From contig JAJYOE010000003.1 of assembly GCA_021785975.1 (NCBI GenBank), forward strand, positions 1 to 59,723: DNA of 59,723 nt, given 5' to 3'. Each line of letters begins with the position of its first letter. The stretch's first letter is position 1. Made by a program: the position numbers and the translations under genes. Under the pieces are notes generated by a model. It was not told the DNA's origin and searched no databases. It worked only from the letters and a program-made list of their open reading frames with translations. Source of the DNA: Bacillota bacterium (lineage in GTDB: Bacteria > Bacillota > Bacilli > Alicyclobacillales > SLC66). Positions 7,846 to 16,500 of this stretch are shown here, in pieces.

Positions 7846-9924
7846 TCAATTTGACTTTATCTTGAGATGGCCAAACTGTATCGCTTTTTCCCAGTAAAAC
7901 TCCTTCGTTCCGCCTTGTTGAAATTGAATGACCACCTTGTACCCCTGGTCGATAAAAGGAGATACCTTCAGAATAGTCCCTTCTCCAAATACTTGATGCC
8001 AGCATGAGGTCCCCTGTACAGGAACTCCGTAGTTATATTCCCCATGCGTCGATCCAATCCCTTTTCTTTCGGGTGTTGCATTCTTAGAAATCCCCAATTC
8101 TTCAAGGAATGGCGAGGGATTTACCGAGATACCGCCTTCTTTTTTAGCATAGCTTAACCACAGTTGTTTTTTGGCCCTGGTGCACCCCACATAGAAAAGT
8201 CTTCTCTCTTCTTCTACACTGCCTTTGTAGTCTGCCTTTTTCGCGTGAACTCTCAAATGAGGTAACGCGCGATCATGCAAGCCCAGCAAAAATACTTCGT
8301 CAAATTCCAATCCTTTCGCACCGTGCATCGTCAATATCTGGATTGGCGCTGATTCCCTTGTCAAATGGTGTTCGCGATCCTTCACGGATTTTAGCCAATC
8401 GGTTAAACGCTGATTTTTCACCATCCCCTTAGCGACCAACGACACCACTGCTTCCCCTTTATCATCGTTGCGATTTTTTTTACGCAATTCGTATAAAGGA
8501 TGATACGCGCGCCATGCATCCATGTAGGCGGTAGGGGCGTCTAGCACCTTCCATTGTTCCAGCAGTTCGGCAAAGTCTTGACCGACCCCAAACGGATTTC
8601 TGATCGAGAGCATTTTTAACCATTCTGCACTGGAACTGGTGCGCGTCTTAAATATCGACTCATCACTACCCTTAAAAATTCGCCTAGTCAACAAAAATTG
8701 GTGAAACGCCTGCTGTGCATCCGCAGTCGATGCGAGCCCCGCGGCAACGGCCAACCAATTGAGAATACTATGTACATCATAATGGCGATACGGCAACACG
8801 GAGGGATCGCGGACGACAAAGGAAATTCCTTGTTGCCATAAGGATTCGACGATAGGATACAACTGATAGTTGGTTCTCGCCAGAATGCCAATGGTGTATT
8901 GGGAATTTCTCATGCGCTCCTTGACAAGTCTTGCAATGACCGATGCTTCCATTCCTTCATCAGCAAATTCCCTGAGCACTGGTAAAGCCCCATCGCCGAT
9001 CATGCCCAAAAAATCTTTCCTTCTCCTCAAGGCATTATGTTCAATCAAGCGGGAAGCAGTGGCGATGATTGGATCAACGGAGCGGAAGTTTTTGCCGAGA
9101 ACCACCTCTTTGGCATTCTTGTAATCAGACAAAAACATACGAATTACACCGCTCTCGGCTCCTCGAAAGCCGTAGATAGATTGATCGTCATCGCCGACGA
9201 CTGTAAGCGGAATCTGTTTTTCGCAAAGCTTTTCCAGTGCCATCCATTGCACCAAACTGGTGTCCTGAAATTCGTCGACCATGACGGACCGATAATGAGA
9301 CCGCAGCGTACCGAGAAACCTTTGATCAGCCAGTAGGTGATAAAACTGAAGTAAAATATCGTCAAAATCCCATCGGCCAAGTTGTTTTTTGATCGCCTCG
9401 TACCGCTTGTATACAGAAAGCCAATCCGGATGTTCCTTGGCCATCAGCGCTTCAGGAGTCACGGAAGAATTTTTGATTCGCGTAATGATTTGAAGTGCTT
9501 CTTCCATCAACTCTTCCTCAGGATTTCGCACCCCGTTTTTCATCACCTGCCGAAGCAAGCGGCGATTCTCGCCATCGGTTAAGAGTTGCGGTTGAATATG
9601 CTGATATTTAGAGTAAAAACGCAAAAAAATAGAGTGAAAAGTTCCGGCATTCACCCGACTTAACATGGGATGTAACTGTTGTAAACGCTGCTTCAATTCC
9701 AATGCGCTTTTCCTTGTGAAAGTAAAAACAAGCATCTCTTCAGGCGCCAATCCCTCTACCAAATGCAAAAAAGCCGTCCGCAGCGTGATGACGGTGGTCT
9801 TTCCACTGCCAGGACCTGCAAATACAGCGAGTGCTGACAAGGGATAGGAAACTGCCTCCCATTGCTCATCCGTTAACAGAATCCCCTTGTCTTTGACCAT
9901 CGATCGAAACTGTCTGCTATTCAT
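7846..9924 (-). CDS. PcrA/UvrD-like superfamily 1 DNA helicase
   Basis: The 692-aa 3'-5' helicase has a Q-motif (LTDEQWEAV), Walker A (AGPGSGKTTVI), motif II region VDEFQD, motif III GDDDQSIYGFRGAE, motif V TMHGAKGLEFDEVF and motif VI YVGCTRAKKQLWL. The C-terminal tail (HQVFGEGTILKV … VVIQFQQGG) resembles the Tudor-like RNA-polymerase-binding tail of PcrA. Its ATG overlaps the stop of the upstream 78-aa gene by 8 nt, so the two are translationally linked. It is slightly shorter than B. subtilis PcrA and lacks pcrB and ligA neighbours, so it is probably a paralog. Confidence 0.9.
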   Translation of the reverse strand: MNSRQFRSMVKDKGILLTDEQWEAVSYPLSALAVFAGPGSGKTTVITLRTAFLHLVEGLAPEEMLVFTFTRKSALELKQRLQQLHPMLSRVNAGTFHSIFLRFYSKYQHIQPQLLTDGENRRLLRQVMKNGVRNPEEELMEEALQIITRIKNSSVTPEALMAKEHPDWLSVYKRYEAIKKQLGRWDFDDILLQFYHLLADQRFLGTLRSHYRSVMVDEFQDTSLVQWMALEKLCEKQIPLTVVGDDDQSIYGFRGAESGVIRMFLSDYKNAKEVVLGKNFRSVDPIIATASRLIEHNALRRRKDFLGMIGDGALPVLREFADEGMEASVIARLVKERMRNSQYTIGILARTNYQLYPIVESLWQQGISFVVRDPSVLPYRHYDVHSILNWLAVAAGLASTADAQQAFHQFLLTRRIFKGSDESIFKTRTSSSAEWLKMLSIRNPFGVGQDFAELLEQWKVLDAPTAYMDAWRAYHPLYELRKKNRNDDKGEAVVSLVAKGMVKNQRLTDWLKSVKDREHHLTRESAPIQILTMHGAKGLEFDEVFLLGLHDRALPHLRVHAKKADYKGSVEEERRLFYVGCTRAKKQLWLSYAKKEGGISVNPSPFLEELGISKNATPERKGIGSTHGEYNYGVPVQGTSCWHQVFGEGTILKVSPFIDQGYKVVIQFQQGGTKEFYWEKAIQFGHLKIKSN

Positions 9925-10153
9925 TCGACCCCTGATTCCTTAAAAATTTGGTAAGGCCAGATACCTTACGCTCCAAGGTTTTTTTCTCCGTCAGCAATAC
10001 AGCGATTTTGTCCAGATCTTGAGCCTGAAATGACTCAATCACCAAATTCTCTATTGTTTCCTGCCTCAATTGCCACCCAGATAGCACTTGGCGCAATCTG
10101 CGCATGCGATGATCATGCAAACGAAAGGCGTCCTCTCTCAACATTATCGTCAT
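9917..10153 (-). CDS. Small helical protein linked to the helicase (copy 1)
   Basis: A 78-aa protein of unknown function, predicted almost wholly helical. Its second half (VIESFQAQDLDKIAVLL … LTKFLRN) resembles that of the next upstream small protein (VMELFRQEDLQGIAKLM … LQQFIKR), so the two look like tandem paralogs. The ATG at 10153 lies 5 nt after GGAGG. The stop overlaps the helicase start by 8 nt, implying coupled synthesis. No characterised family was recognised. Confidence 0.7.
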   Translation of the reverse strand: MTIMLREDAFRLHDHRMRRLRQVLSGWQLRQETIENLVIESFQAQDLDKIAVLLTEKKTLERKVSGLTKFLRNQGSNE

Positions 10154-10183
10154 TGCTTCCTCCAATCCTGTTCACAAGCTTTA

Positions 10184-10435
10184 CTACAGTGAAGTGTTTA
10201 CCCGTGTTGACCATCTTTTTATAAACTGCTGTAAATCAGCAAGAAAATCTTTTTCCATTTTGGTTTGTTCCATCAGTTTGGCAATGCCCTGCAAATCTTC
10301 CTGTCGAAATAATTCCATGACCCTTACCGTCACATGTTCTTCGCCTACATTCATGGTGCTTGCCGCTTCCTGGAAACAATCGTTGATCAGCGATAGCACG
10401 GTTTGAATCGTATCTGGAGCGCCTATGTCACTCAT
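10184..10435 (-). CDS. Small helical protein linked to the helicase (copy 2)
   Basis: An 83-aa acidic, helix-rich protein of unknown function, start ATG 10435 after AGAGAGGG. It shares a E-x-F-x-x-x-D-L-x-x-I-A-x-L pattern with the adjacent 78-aa protein, about 11 identities over 36 aligned residues by eye. It is 30 nt upstream of copy 1 and 21 nt downstream of the SprT-like gene. The four genes and the helicase form one close-packed minus-strand unit. Confidence 0.7.
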   Translation of the reverse strand: MSDIGAPDTIQTVLSLINDCFQEAASTMNVGEEHVTVRVMELFRQEDLQGIAKLMEQTKMEKDFLADLQQFIKRWSTRVNTSL

Positions 10436-10456
10436 CGTCCAATCCCTCTCTTTACC

Positions 10457-10936
10457 TTATGATTGTGGTCCAGAATCTGCGACCAATCGAAGTTTTCCGC
10501 GGCATTTGCCACATACGAATTTTTTTAGATCGATGCGATTCTTGCGAAGGTACTTAGCTCCGCAAGATTGACACTTATACTCATACCGATAGCAGCGAGG
10601 CGGCAATGCCTCTCTATCCGCGTAGCGTATGCCATTCACTCTCTGTAACAACCATTGGAAATCTTTATCTCGATGGCGATACCCGCGCCCTGCCAGATGC
10701 AGGTGATAATGGCAAAGTTCATGCTTGATGGTGTCAATGAGTCCGTCAACCCCTACTCGCAACGCATAGCGTAAATTGATCTCGATATCGTGAGTGGTCA
10801 GCAAGTACCGACCGCCCACGCTTCGCAGACGAGAGTTATACCTGCAATTGTGCAAAAATGGTTGATGAAAATCCCTCATGGAAATATCTTTTGTCAGCGC
10901 AAGCAAATCATCATTGTTTCCCGGTATTTCGCTCAT
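10457..10936 (-). CDS. SprT-like zinc metalloprotein (YdcK type)
   Basis: The 159-aa protein has the SprT signature HELCHYHLH (HExxH type) near residue 77 and a C-terminal zinc ribbon (CQSCGAKYL … CGKCRGKL). It belongs to the SprT-like family known in Bacillus as YdcK; related SprT/Spartan domains cleave DNA-protein crosslinks, but this member's substrate is unknown. The ATG at 10936 has AGGGG 7 nt upstream; GTG at 10939 is less well placed. It heads the operon containing two small proteins and the helicase. Confidence 0.85.
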   Translation of the reverse strand: MSEIPGNNDDLLALTKDISMRDFHQPFLHNCRYNSRLRSVGGRYLLTTHDIEINLRYALRVGVDGLIDTIKHELCHYHLHLAGRGYRHRDKDFQWLLQRVNGIRYADREALPPRCYRYEYKCQSCGAKYLRKNRIDLKKFVCGKCRGKLRLVADSGPQS

Positions 10937-11011
10937 CACATAGCCCCTATTGCCAGTTCATCCATACGTACTTCATCATGGTACAATCAAGTGAGAAAGG
11001 GGGCAAGCCTT

Positions 11012-11710
11012 ATTCGTATCTTTGCGATTGCAGATTTGCATTTGTCTTTTGGCGTCAACAAACCCATGTCAGTCTTCGGAGATTTATGGGTAGATTATGA
11101 ACAAAAATTAGAACGCGAATGGCGCAAGTTGATCCATGTGGATGACCTGGTCATCATCGCGGGGGATATTTCCTGGGCGATGCGAGACGCGGAGGTCCAA
11201 CCGGATTTGTCTTTTCTCCGCTCGCTTCCAGGTGAAAAAATACTTTTACGAGGCAATCACGATTACTGGTGGGGCACAAGAAAAAAAGTGCAAGAGTTAG
11301 CCGGTCATGGCTTTCACGTCTTGCACAATAATGCACTTTCTTTCTCTGGCGTCACTTTCGTGGGAACGAGAGGCTGGGAACTTCCGGAATCCCCCAGATA
11401 CATCGCGAAAGAGGATGAGAGCATCTACCTCAGGGAAATAGAACGCCTTCGCCTATCGCTGATTGAAGGCAAAAAAAGCGGACAACCGCTGTTTGCGATC
11501 ACGCATTATCCCCCATTGCTATCTCCTCTTCATCGTTCGGGATTTGCTGCGTTGCTAGAAGATTTCGGCGTCACCACCTGTGTCTATGGGCATTTGCACG
11601 GGCAAGCCCATCAATCTCGTGTCGAAGGGCTTGTCCGTCACGTTGACTATTACCTGGTTTCAGGAGATTTCTTAAACTTCGTTCCGCGCGAAATCCCTTT
11701 TTTTCATTGA
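11012..11710 (+). CDS. Calcineurin-like metallophosphoesterase, probable ATT start
   Basis: The 232-aa protein has metal-binding motifs ADLHLS, GDISWAM, GNHDYWW, THYPP and GHLHG of the calcineurin-like phosphoesterase fold. Family members usually begin M(R/K)[10 protein letters not shown]. Here that exact sequence starts at ATT (11012), 9 nt after AAAGGGGG. The only other in-frame candidate, GTG at 10991, has no ribosome site and sits at the expected transcription start of a -10 box TACAAT (10982-10987). ATT initiation is rare (known for infC), so the start is inferred. The stop overlaps convergent folE. Confidence 0.82.
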   Translation: MRIFAIADLHLSFGVNKPMSVFGDLWVDYEQKLEREWRKLIHVDDLVIIAGDISWAMRDAEVQPDLSFLRSLPGEKILLRGNHDYWWGTRKKVQELAGHGFHVLHNNALSFSGVTFVGTRGWELPESPRYIAKEDESIYLREIERLRLSLIEGKKSGQPLFAITHYPPLLSPLHRSGFAALLEDFGVTTCVYGHLHGQAHQSRVEGLVRHVDYYLVSGDFLNFVPREIPFFH

Positions 11711-12267
11711 AACATCGCAAAGACTTCCTGCCTTCTTGCGGTATCTTCGGTGTACACTCCCCGCACGGCAGTGGTGATCGTCATCGTCCCGGGTTTGTTG
11801 ACCCCTCTCATCGCCATACACAAATGCTCCGCTTCCAATTTTACAGCTACTCCTTGCGCCTGCAGACGTTCCATCAGCGAATCAGCAATTGTCGCCGTCA
11901 GTCGCTCCTGCAATTGCGGTCGCCTGGCGGTGACTTCTACAAGCCGAGCCAGCTTCGAGAGTCCTGTGATTTTTTTGCCATTTGGGATATACGCCACATG
12001 CGCCTTTCCAAAAAAGGGAACCAGATGGTGTTCACACATGCTATAAAATGGAATATCTTTGACGATGACCACTTCACTATGCTCTTCATTAAAAAAAGTC
12101 ATCAACTGGTCCGCAGGATCTTCTCCTAATCCGGAAAATATCTCCTGATACATCCTCGCCACCCGTTCGGGTGTCTCAAGAAGTCCTTCCCGATCCGGAT
12201 CTTCTCCGACCGCCTCCAGTATCATACGCACTGCTGCCTGAATTTTTTCTTTATCCACTCTTACCAT
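11704..12267 (-). CDS. folE: GTP cyclohydrolase I
   Basis: The 187-aa enzyme converts GTP to dihydroneopterin triphosphate in folate synthesis. Zinc and active-site motifs are visible: [30 protein letters not shown] and [14 protein letters not shown]. The ATG at 12267 with GGAGAGTG just upstream gives the typical length; the earlier ATG at 12282 has no such site. The stop codon overlaps the metallophosphoesterase stop by 7 nt in a convergent arrangement. Confidence 0.95.
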   Translation of the reverse strand: MVRVDKEKIQAAVRMILEAVGEDPDREGLLETPERVARMYQEIFSGLGEDPADQLMTFFNEEHSEVVIVKDIPFYSMCEHHLVPFFGKAHVAYIPNGKKITGLSKLARLVEVTARRPQLQERLTATIADSLMERLQAQGVAVKLEAEHLCMAMRGVNKPGTMTITTAVRGVYTEDTARRQEVFAMFQ

Positions 12268-12300
12268 TTGATCACTCTCCATGAACGCCACTATATCACT

Positions 12301-13020
12301 TTATTTGACAGCCTGAAACACCCCATATTGAAACCATTTTCCTTTATCTGACATAAAATTAAAGTGATGATCGACAATCGCTGAAGCTTCTTTGGAAAAA
12401 GCCTGGGGGCTGACGATCGCCATTCCGTCGTGCTCCTCACTTTGAAGGTCCACTTCCCTCGCTGGTCCAGATACGATCGATTGCACAGGCTCAAACCCGG
12501 CAGCCATATAAATCGATTTCCATTCCTTCAACGTGGGAACGGTCATTGCGCCGTAAAGTTCCTTCACTTCCAACAACACTTCGGGCGGCAAAGAACTAGT
12601 TGCGGCCATCTCAGTGTCGATCACATGTCCTGGTCGGCGCAACACACGATAGTACTCACTCACCAATGCTTCGATTTGGTTAAAAACAGTGACTGATTCC
12701 GCCACAACCAGATCAAAGCTCTGGTCTGGAAAAGGCAGGATGTCTGAACGGTCCAAAAGGATAAAATCAGGATCCAGCGACATCATCTGCGCACGTTTCC
12801 TTGCCTTATCCACCATTTCCTGGCGGATGTCCACACCGATCACCTTGACGCCAAAGCGCTCACTCAGTGCGCAGGCCGTTCTGCCAGTACCGCTCCCGAC
12901 TTCCAACACTTGACTGCCCACTGATAGTTGCAGGCGATCCATCCAGAACGTGGTCCCTGTAAATCCTCCAGGATGAGCGCTTCCCACACCAAATGCCGCG
13001 AGTACATCGTGATAGTCCAT
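12301..13020 (-). CDS. Class I SAM-dependent methyltransferase
   Basis: The 239-aa protein has the SAM-binding motif VLEVGSGTGRTACALSE (about residues 39-55), the acidic motif II VIGVDIRQEM and motif III/IV DQSFDLVVAES, typical of UbiE/small-molecule methyltransferases. ATG 13020 is 6 nt after GGGAGG; a second ATG at 13023 is too close. The substrate cannot be told. It lies 33 nt upstream of folE on the same strand. Confidence 0.8.
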   Translation of the reverse strand: MDYHDVLAAFGVGSAHPGGFTGTTFWMDRLQLSVGSQVLEVGSGTGRTACALSERFGVKVIGVDIRQEMVDKARKRAQMMSLDPDFILLDRSDILPFPDQSFDLVVAESVTVFNQIEALVSEYYRVLRRPGHVIDTEMAATSSLPPEVLLEVKELYGAMTVPTLKEWKSIYMAAGFEPVQSIVSGPAREVDLQSEEHDGMAIVSPQAFSKEASAIVDHHFNFMSDKGKWFQYGVFQAVK

Positions 13021-13131
13021 CATACGCCTCCCGCTTTTTTTGCTAAGATACGCGCAGTAGAACCAAATGGTGAGAAATTCCCGGGAATGCTACAATGTCC
13101 GCATGCACTTGTTTTCAGGAGGTAACGCTAA

Positions 13132-13467
13132 ATGCTCAGCGCGTATATTATTCATGTGGAGCCGGAGGGAGATTTTTTCTTTACCCCGGAAGGTGTATTG
13201 ATCACGCTCGATAACATTTCCTACCAGGTTTATTGCCTCGATTCGCGACATAATTTTTTGCGCGCAGCGGTGACCAAATTTCCCCTCGCCCAGCTAACGG
13301 GGGATGGGGTGGCGTATCGCGGTGCTAACATCAAGCTAGAACCAATACAGTCGCTTGAAACAGGTATCGATAAAGCCAAGGAGGCATCGTTTACCATACT
13401 GGACGATCTGTATCGCTCGAACCCTGAACGTTATTTTTTCCTCTCCAAGTATTTACCTACACCGTGA
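13132..13467 (+). CDS. Hypothetical 111-aa protein
   Basis: No family recognised. The start is ATG 13132 after a strong AGGAGGT, with a possible -10 box TACAAT about 13090-13095. The protein begins with beta-rich sequence (YIIHVEPEGDFFFTPEGVLI) and ends in a helical, aromatic tail (LDDLYRSNPERYFFLSKYL). It stands alone on the plus strand between two minus-strand genes and is closed by a terminator at 13470-13499. Confidence 0.7.
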   Translation: MLSAYIIHVEPEGDFFFTPEGVLITLDNISYQVYCLDSRHNFLRAAVTKFPLAQLTGDGVAYRGANIKLEPIQSLETGIDKAKEASFTILDDLYRSNPERYFFLSKYLPTP

Positions 13468-13469
13468 CA

Positions 13470-13499
13470 AAAAAGCAGCCCCCAAAGAGGCTGCTTTTT
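13470..13499. terminator. Bidirectional intrinsic terminator
   Basis: GCAGCC (13475-13480) and GGCTGC (13489-13494) form a 6-bp stem with an 8-nt loop. T5 follows on the plus strand and a complementary A-run precedes it, so it can end both the 111-aa gene and the convergent gltB. Confidence 0.9.
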
Positions 13500-13518
13500 C
13501 CATTGATGATGGTTCAGA

Positions 13519-16500
13519 TCACTCAGTAGCGATATCCTGATCTGTCTGTACGACTCCCGCAACCACCTTCATAAAGTGCTCTTCTGGTTGGTCAATCAGC
13601 GGTTGTAACCGTTGTGCTTCCTGCTGTTGGCCTGACCGAATCAATTCCTTTTGATAGGTAGTGAGCAGTTCTTTGACATCGTAAATTCCCTCAGAATTCA
13701 AAGTGACCAGTGATACTTTAGCGCCTTTTGCGAGGCGTCTGCGAAGCGCTTCCGCGTTCAGTCCCATCTCTAAATTCAGGTGCAAATACACGACACCGCC
13801 AGTCATCCCAGAGCAGATCCACGGCCCGGGATCTCCCATGACGAGTGCGCGTCCACCTGTCATGTACTCAAACGCAAATCCTTTGATGTTAGCGCGAGAC
13901 GCAATCGCCCCATGTTCATCCGATATGGGAGCAGTGACTTCCCCGCCGATAATGATATCCGCACCTGAAAGGCGAATGCCTGCACGAGAGTCAGCATCGC
14001 CCTGAACGATAAAGAGTCCCCGTTGCGCACCGTAGGCGAGTCCTTTTCCAACGCTCCCGTTAATCCGTTCGCCATGGCGGTTTTGCCCTTTCATGATGAT
14101 CACTTTGCCGCCAAGTGCTCCTTTGCCGACACCGTCCTGCGCACCACCTTCTACTCTAAGATGGACGCCGCTCGCATTGTAGGCGGCAAACCCATTGCCC
14201 ACCACAGAGCCGCTCAGCAACCGGACCGAGGCTTTACTTAACCCTTTTTTGCGGTCACGGATTTCAGAGCGAACTACAGAACCGGAAATCATACCGCCGA
14301 TGACGCGCTCTGCAGAGTGAACCTGACTCGCGCCAAATGTCATCGCTTCACTGCCTGCAGCCATTGCAGACACCGCCTGCTCACCAAGCTGGGCGGTGAG
14401 TGATTCCATTCCGACAGAGCTCGGGCGATTCGAACGAGTTTTATACTGATACGCAACATGAACATGCATGTCAATCAAATCTCTCAAATTGACCTGAGAA
14501 AGCCCTCTTGTCTGCGTCAGTTTTTCGGATTTACCTACCAATTCCTGCAAAGAACTTGCGCCAAGCATGGCGACAATTTGCTTCACTTCTTCCGCCATGC
14601 CAAGAAAATATCGTTCCAAATTCGCTACTGCCAGATCAATTTGTCTTGGTACGAACGCCTTAAGTCCATGCGCCGTCGCTTGCTCCTGGGTTTCAATTTG
14701 CGTAGCAATCCCCACATGGCAAGTATCTTTGTGACAACCTCGACAACTCGTACAGCCGATGGCAATCATCGCCATGGTGCCAAATCCGACTCGATTGGCG
14801 CCAAGCAAAATGAGTTTTACTGCATCAAGTCCACTTTTCATGCCGCCATCGCCCCAGATCTCCACTTGGTCGCGAAGACCCGACTCGAGAAGTGCCTCAT
14901 GCGCCAATTTGACCCCGATCTCGACAGGCAGGCCCACGTACTTGATCGCGTGAGATCTTGCGGCACCTGTACCGCCGTCAAACCCGCTGAGAGTGATGAC
15001 GTCCGCTCCGGCTTTCGCAATCCCCACGGCAATCGTGCCGATATTCGGAACCACAGGGACTTTGACCGCAACCCTGGCGCGTGGATTCACCACTTTCAAT
15101 TCATCAATCATCTGCGCCAGATCCTCAATCGAATAGATGTCATGATTGTTCGAAGGAGATATCAAGTCAGTGCCTTGTCTCGCATTTCTCGCATTGGCCA
15201 CTTTCGCCGATACCTTGGATCCTGGCAAATGTCCGCCTTCACCTGGCTTGGCTCCTTGACCGATCTTAATTTCCAAAAGGTCCGCAGAATTGCAAAGTTC
15301 CGCATTGACGCCAAAGCGACCAGATGCTACCTGATGGCCGCGGTTTTTGGCGTATTTGCCGAGCATGTCTTTGATTTCGCCACCTTCACCATTCATGGCG
15401 ATCATATCGAGCTTTTGCGCAGCAGCTGCATAGGAACGAAATGCAGTTTCACCTTGCGAGCCAAAGCTCATCGAACTGATCACAAAGGGCAATGCATGAT
15501 CGCCTATGGTCAAATCGACATCATCAGGGCGAATGGCAGAGTCTGTAGGTACGACGTCTAGTAAATGGCGCAGCGAGATGGGCTGCTTCTCTTCAAGTTC
15601 CTTTAGTTTCTCTGTAAATTCCGTATACTGGGCCTTGCCACCCGCTGCGTCACCCGCCACTTTCCAAATCCTTGGCCACAGCTGATAGGGTCTTGCGACT
15701 GCCGCTTGACCACTACGCAATGCCTCCGTGCGATTTTTTGACGTCAAATAAAAACCCTCGAAATTCCCCGCTTGAACATCTTCATCAAAGAAGGACTTGA
15801 TTTCAAGCAGCGTTGCCACCTCACTTGCGAGACCGATTGCACTGAAAAGTCGGTCATAACCGCGCAACTCGTGAATGCCGAGTGTGGAAATGACTTTTTC
15901 AAGCCCCTTGGTAAGCGCGACATACGCATTCTCAACGCCTTTGTATCCGTCATAGTCAAATGCCGTTTCAAAGTACAGATACGGATTGATCGCGTCAGCA
16001 CCAAGACCGACGAATACCGCAATGTCATGCAAATTGCGGATGGCGCCTGAGCGAAGCACGACACTGCATTTTCTGCGCTCGCTTTCCCCATTCTCATCAC
16101 GAAGATCGCGTAGCGTCTTGTGGGTCATGCTCACCGCAAAGGCAGGATCCATCCAGTAGTAACCAGAGGCAAAGGACAATTGGTCATCGAGAATGATAAG
16201 TTGCGCTCCCGCCTGAATGGCCGCGAATACTTCGTCACTCAGTCTTTCAAGTGCTTGAGGAAGTGTTTCGCCTTCTTCAATGCGCGGATAGATTTCTGCA
16301 ACTGCATCTTGGGAAACAGCAAAATATCGCAAAACGTCTTCAAACAATTGAGTGCCGAGTTTTAATGCCGTAGAGCGATACCGATCAGGTTCGCTGGCTG
16401 GATGACCGCCAAGCAGAATCGGACTTTGAATCTCCAGGTGGCGGAATTTTTTGCTGATCGATCTTAAATTAGGCCGTCTGCCAAGTACGATACGAGTGGA

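Noticed and set aside
14458-15561. A 367-codon plus-strand open frame
   Set aside because: It lies fully antisense to the conserved gltB FMN and iron-sulfur region, has no ribosome site and a composition typical of an antisense shadow.
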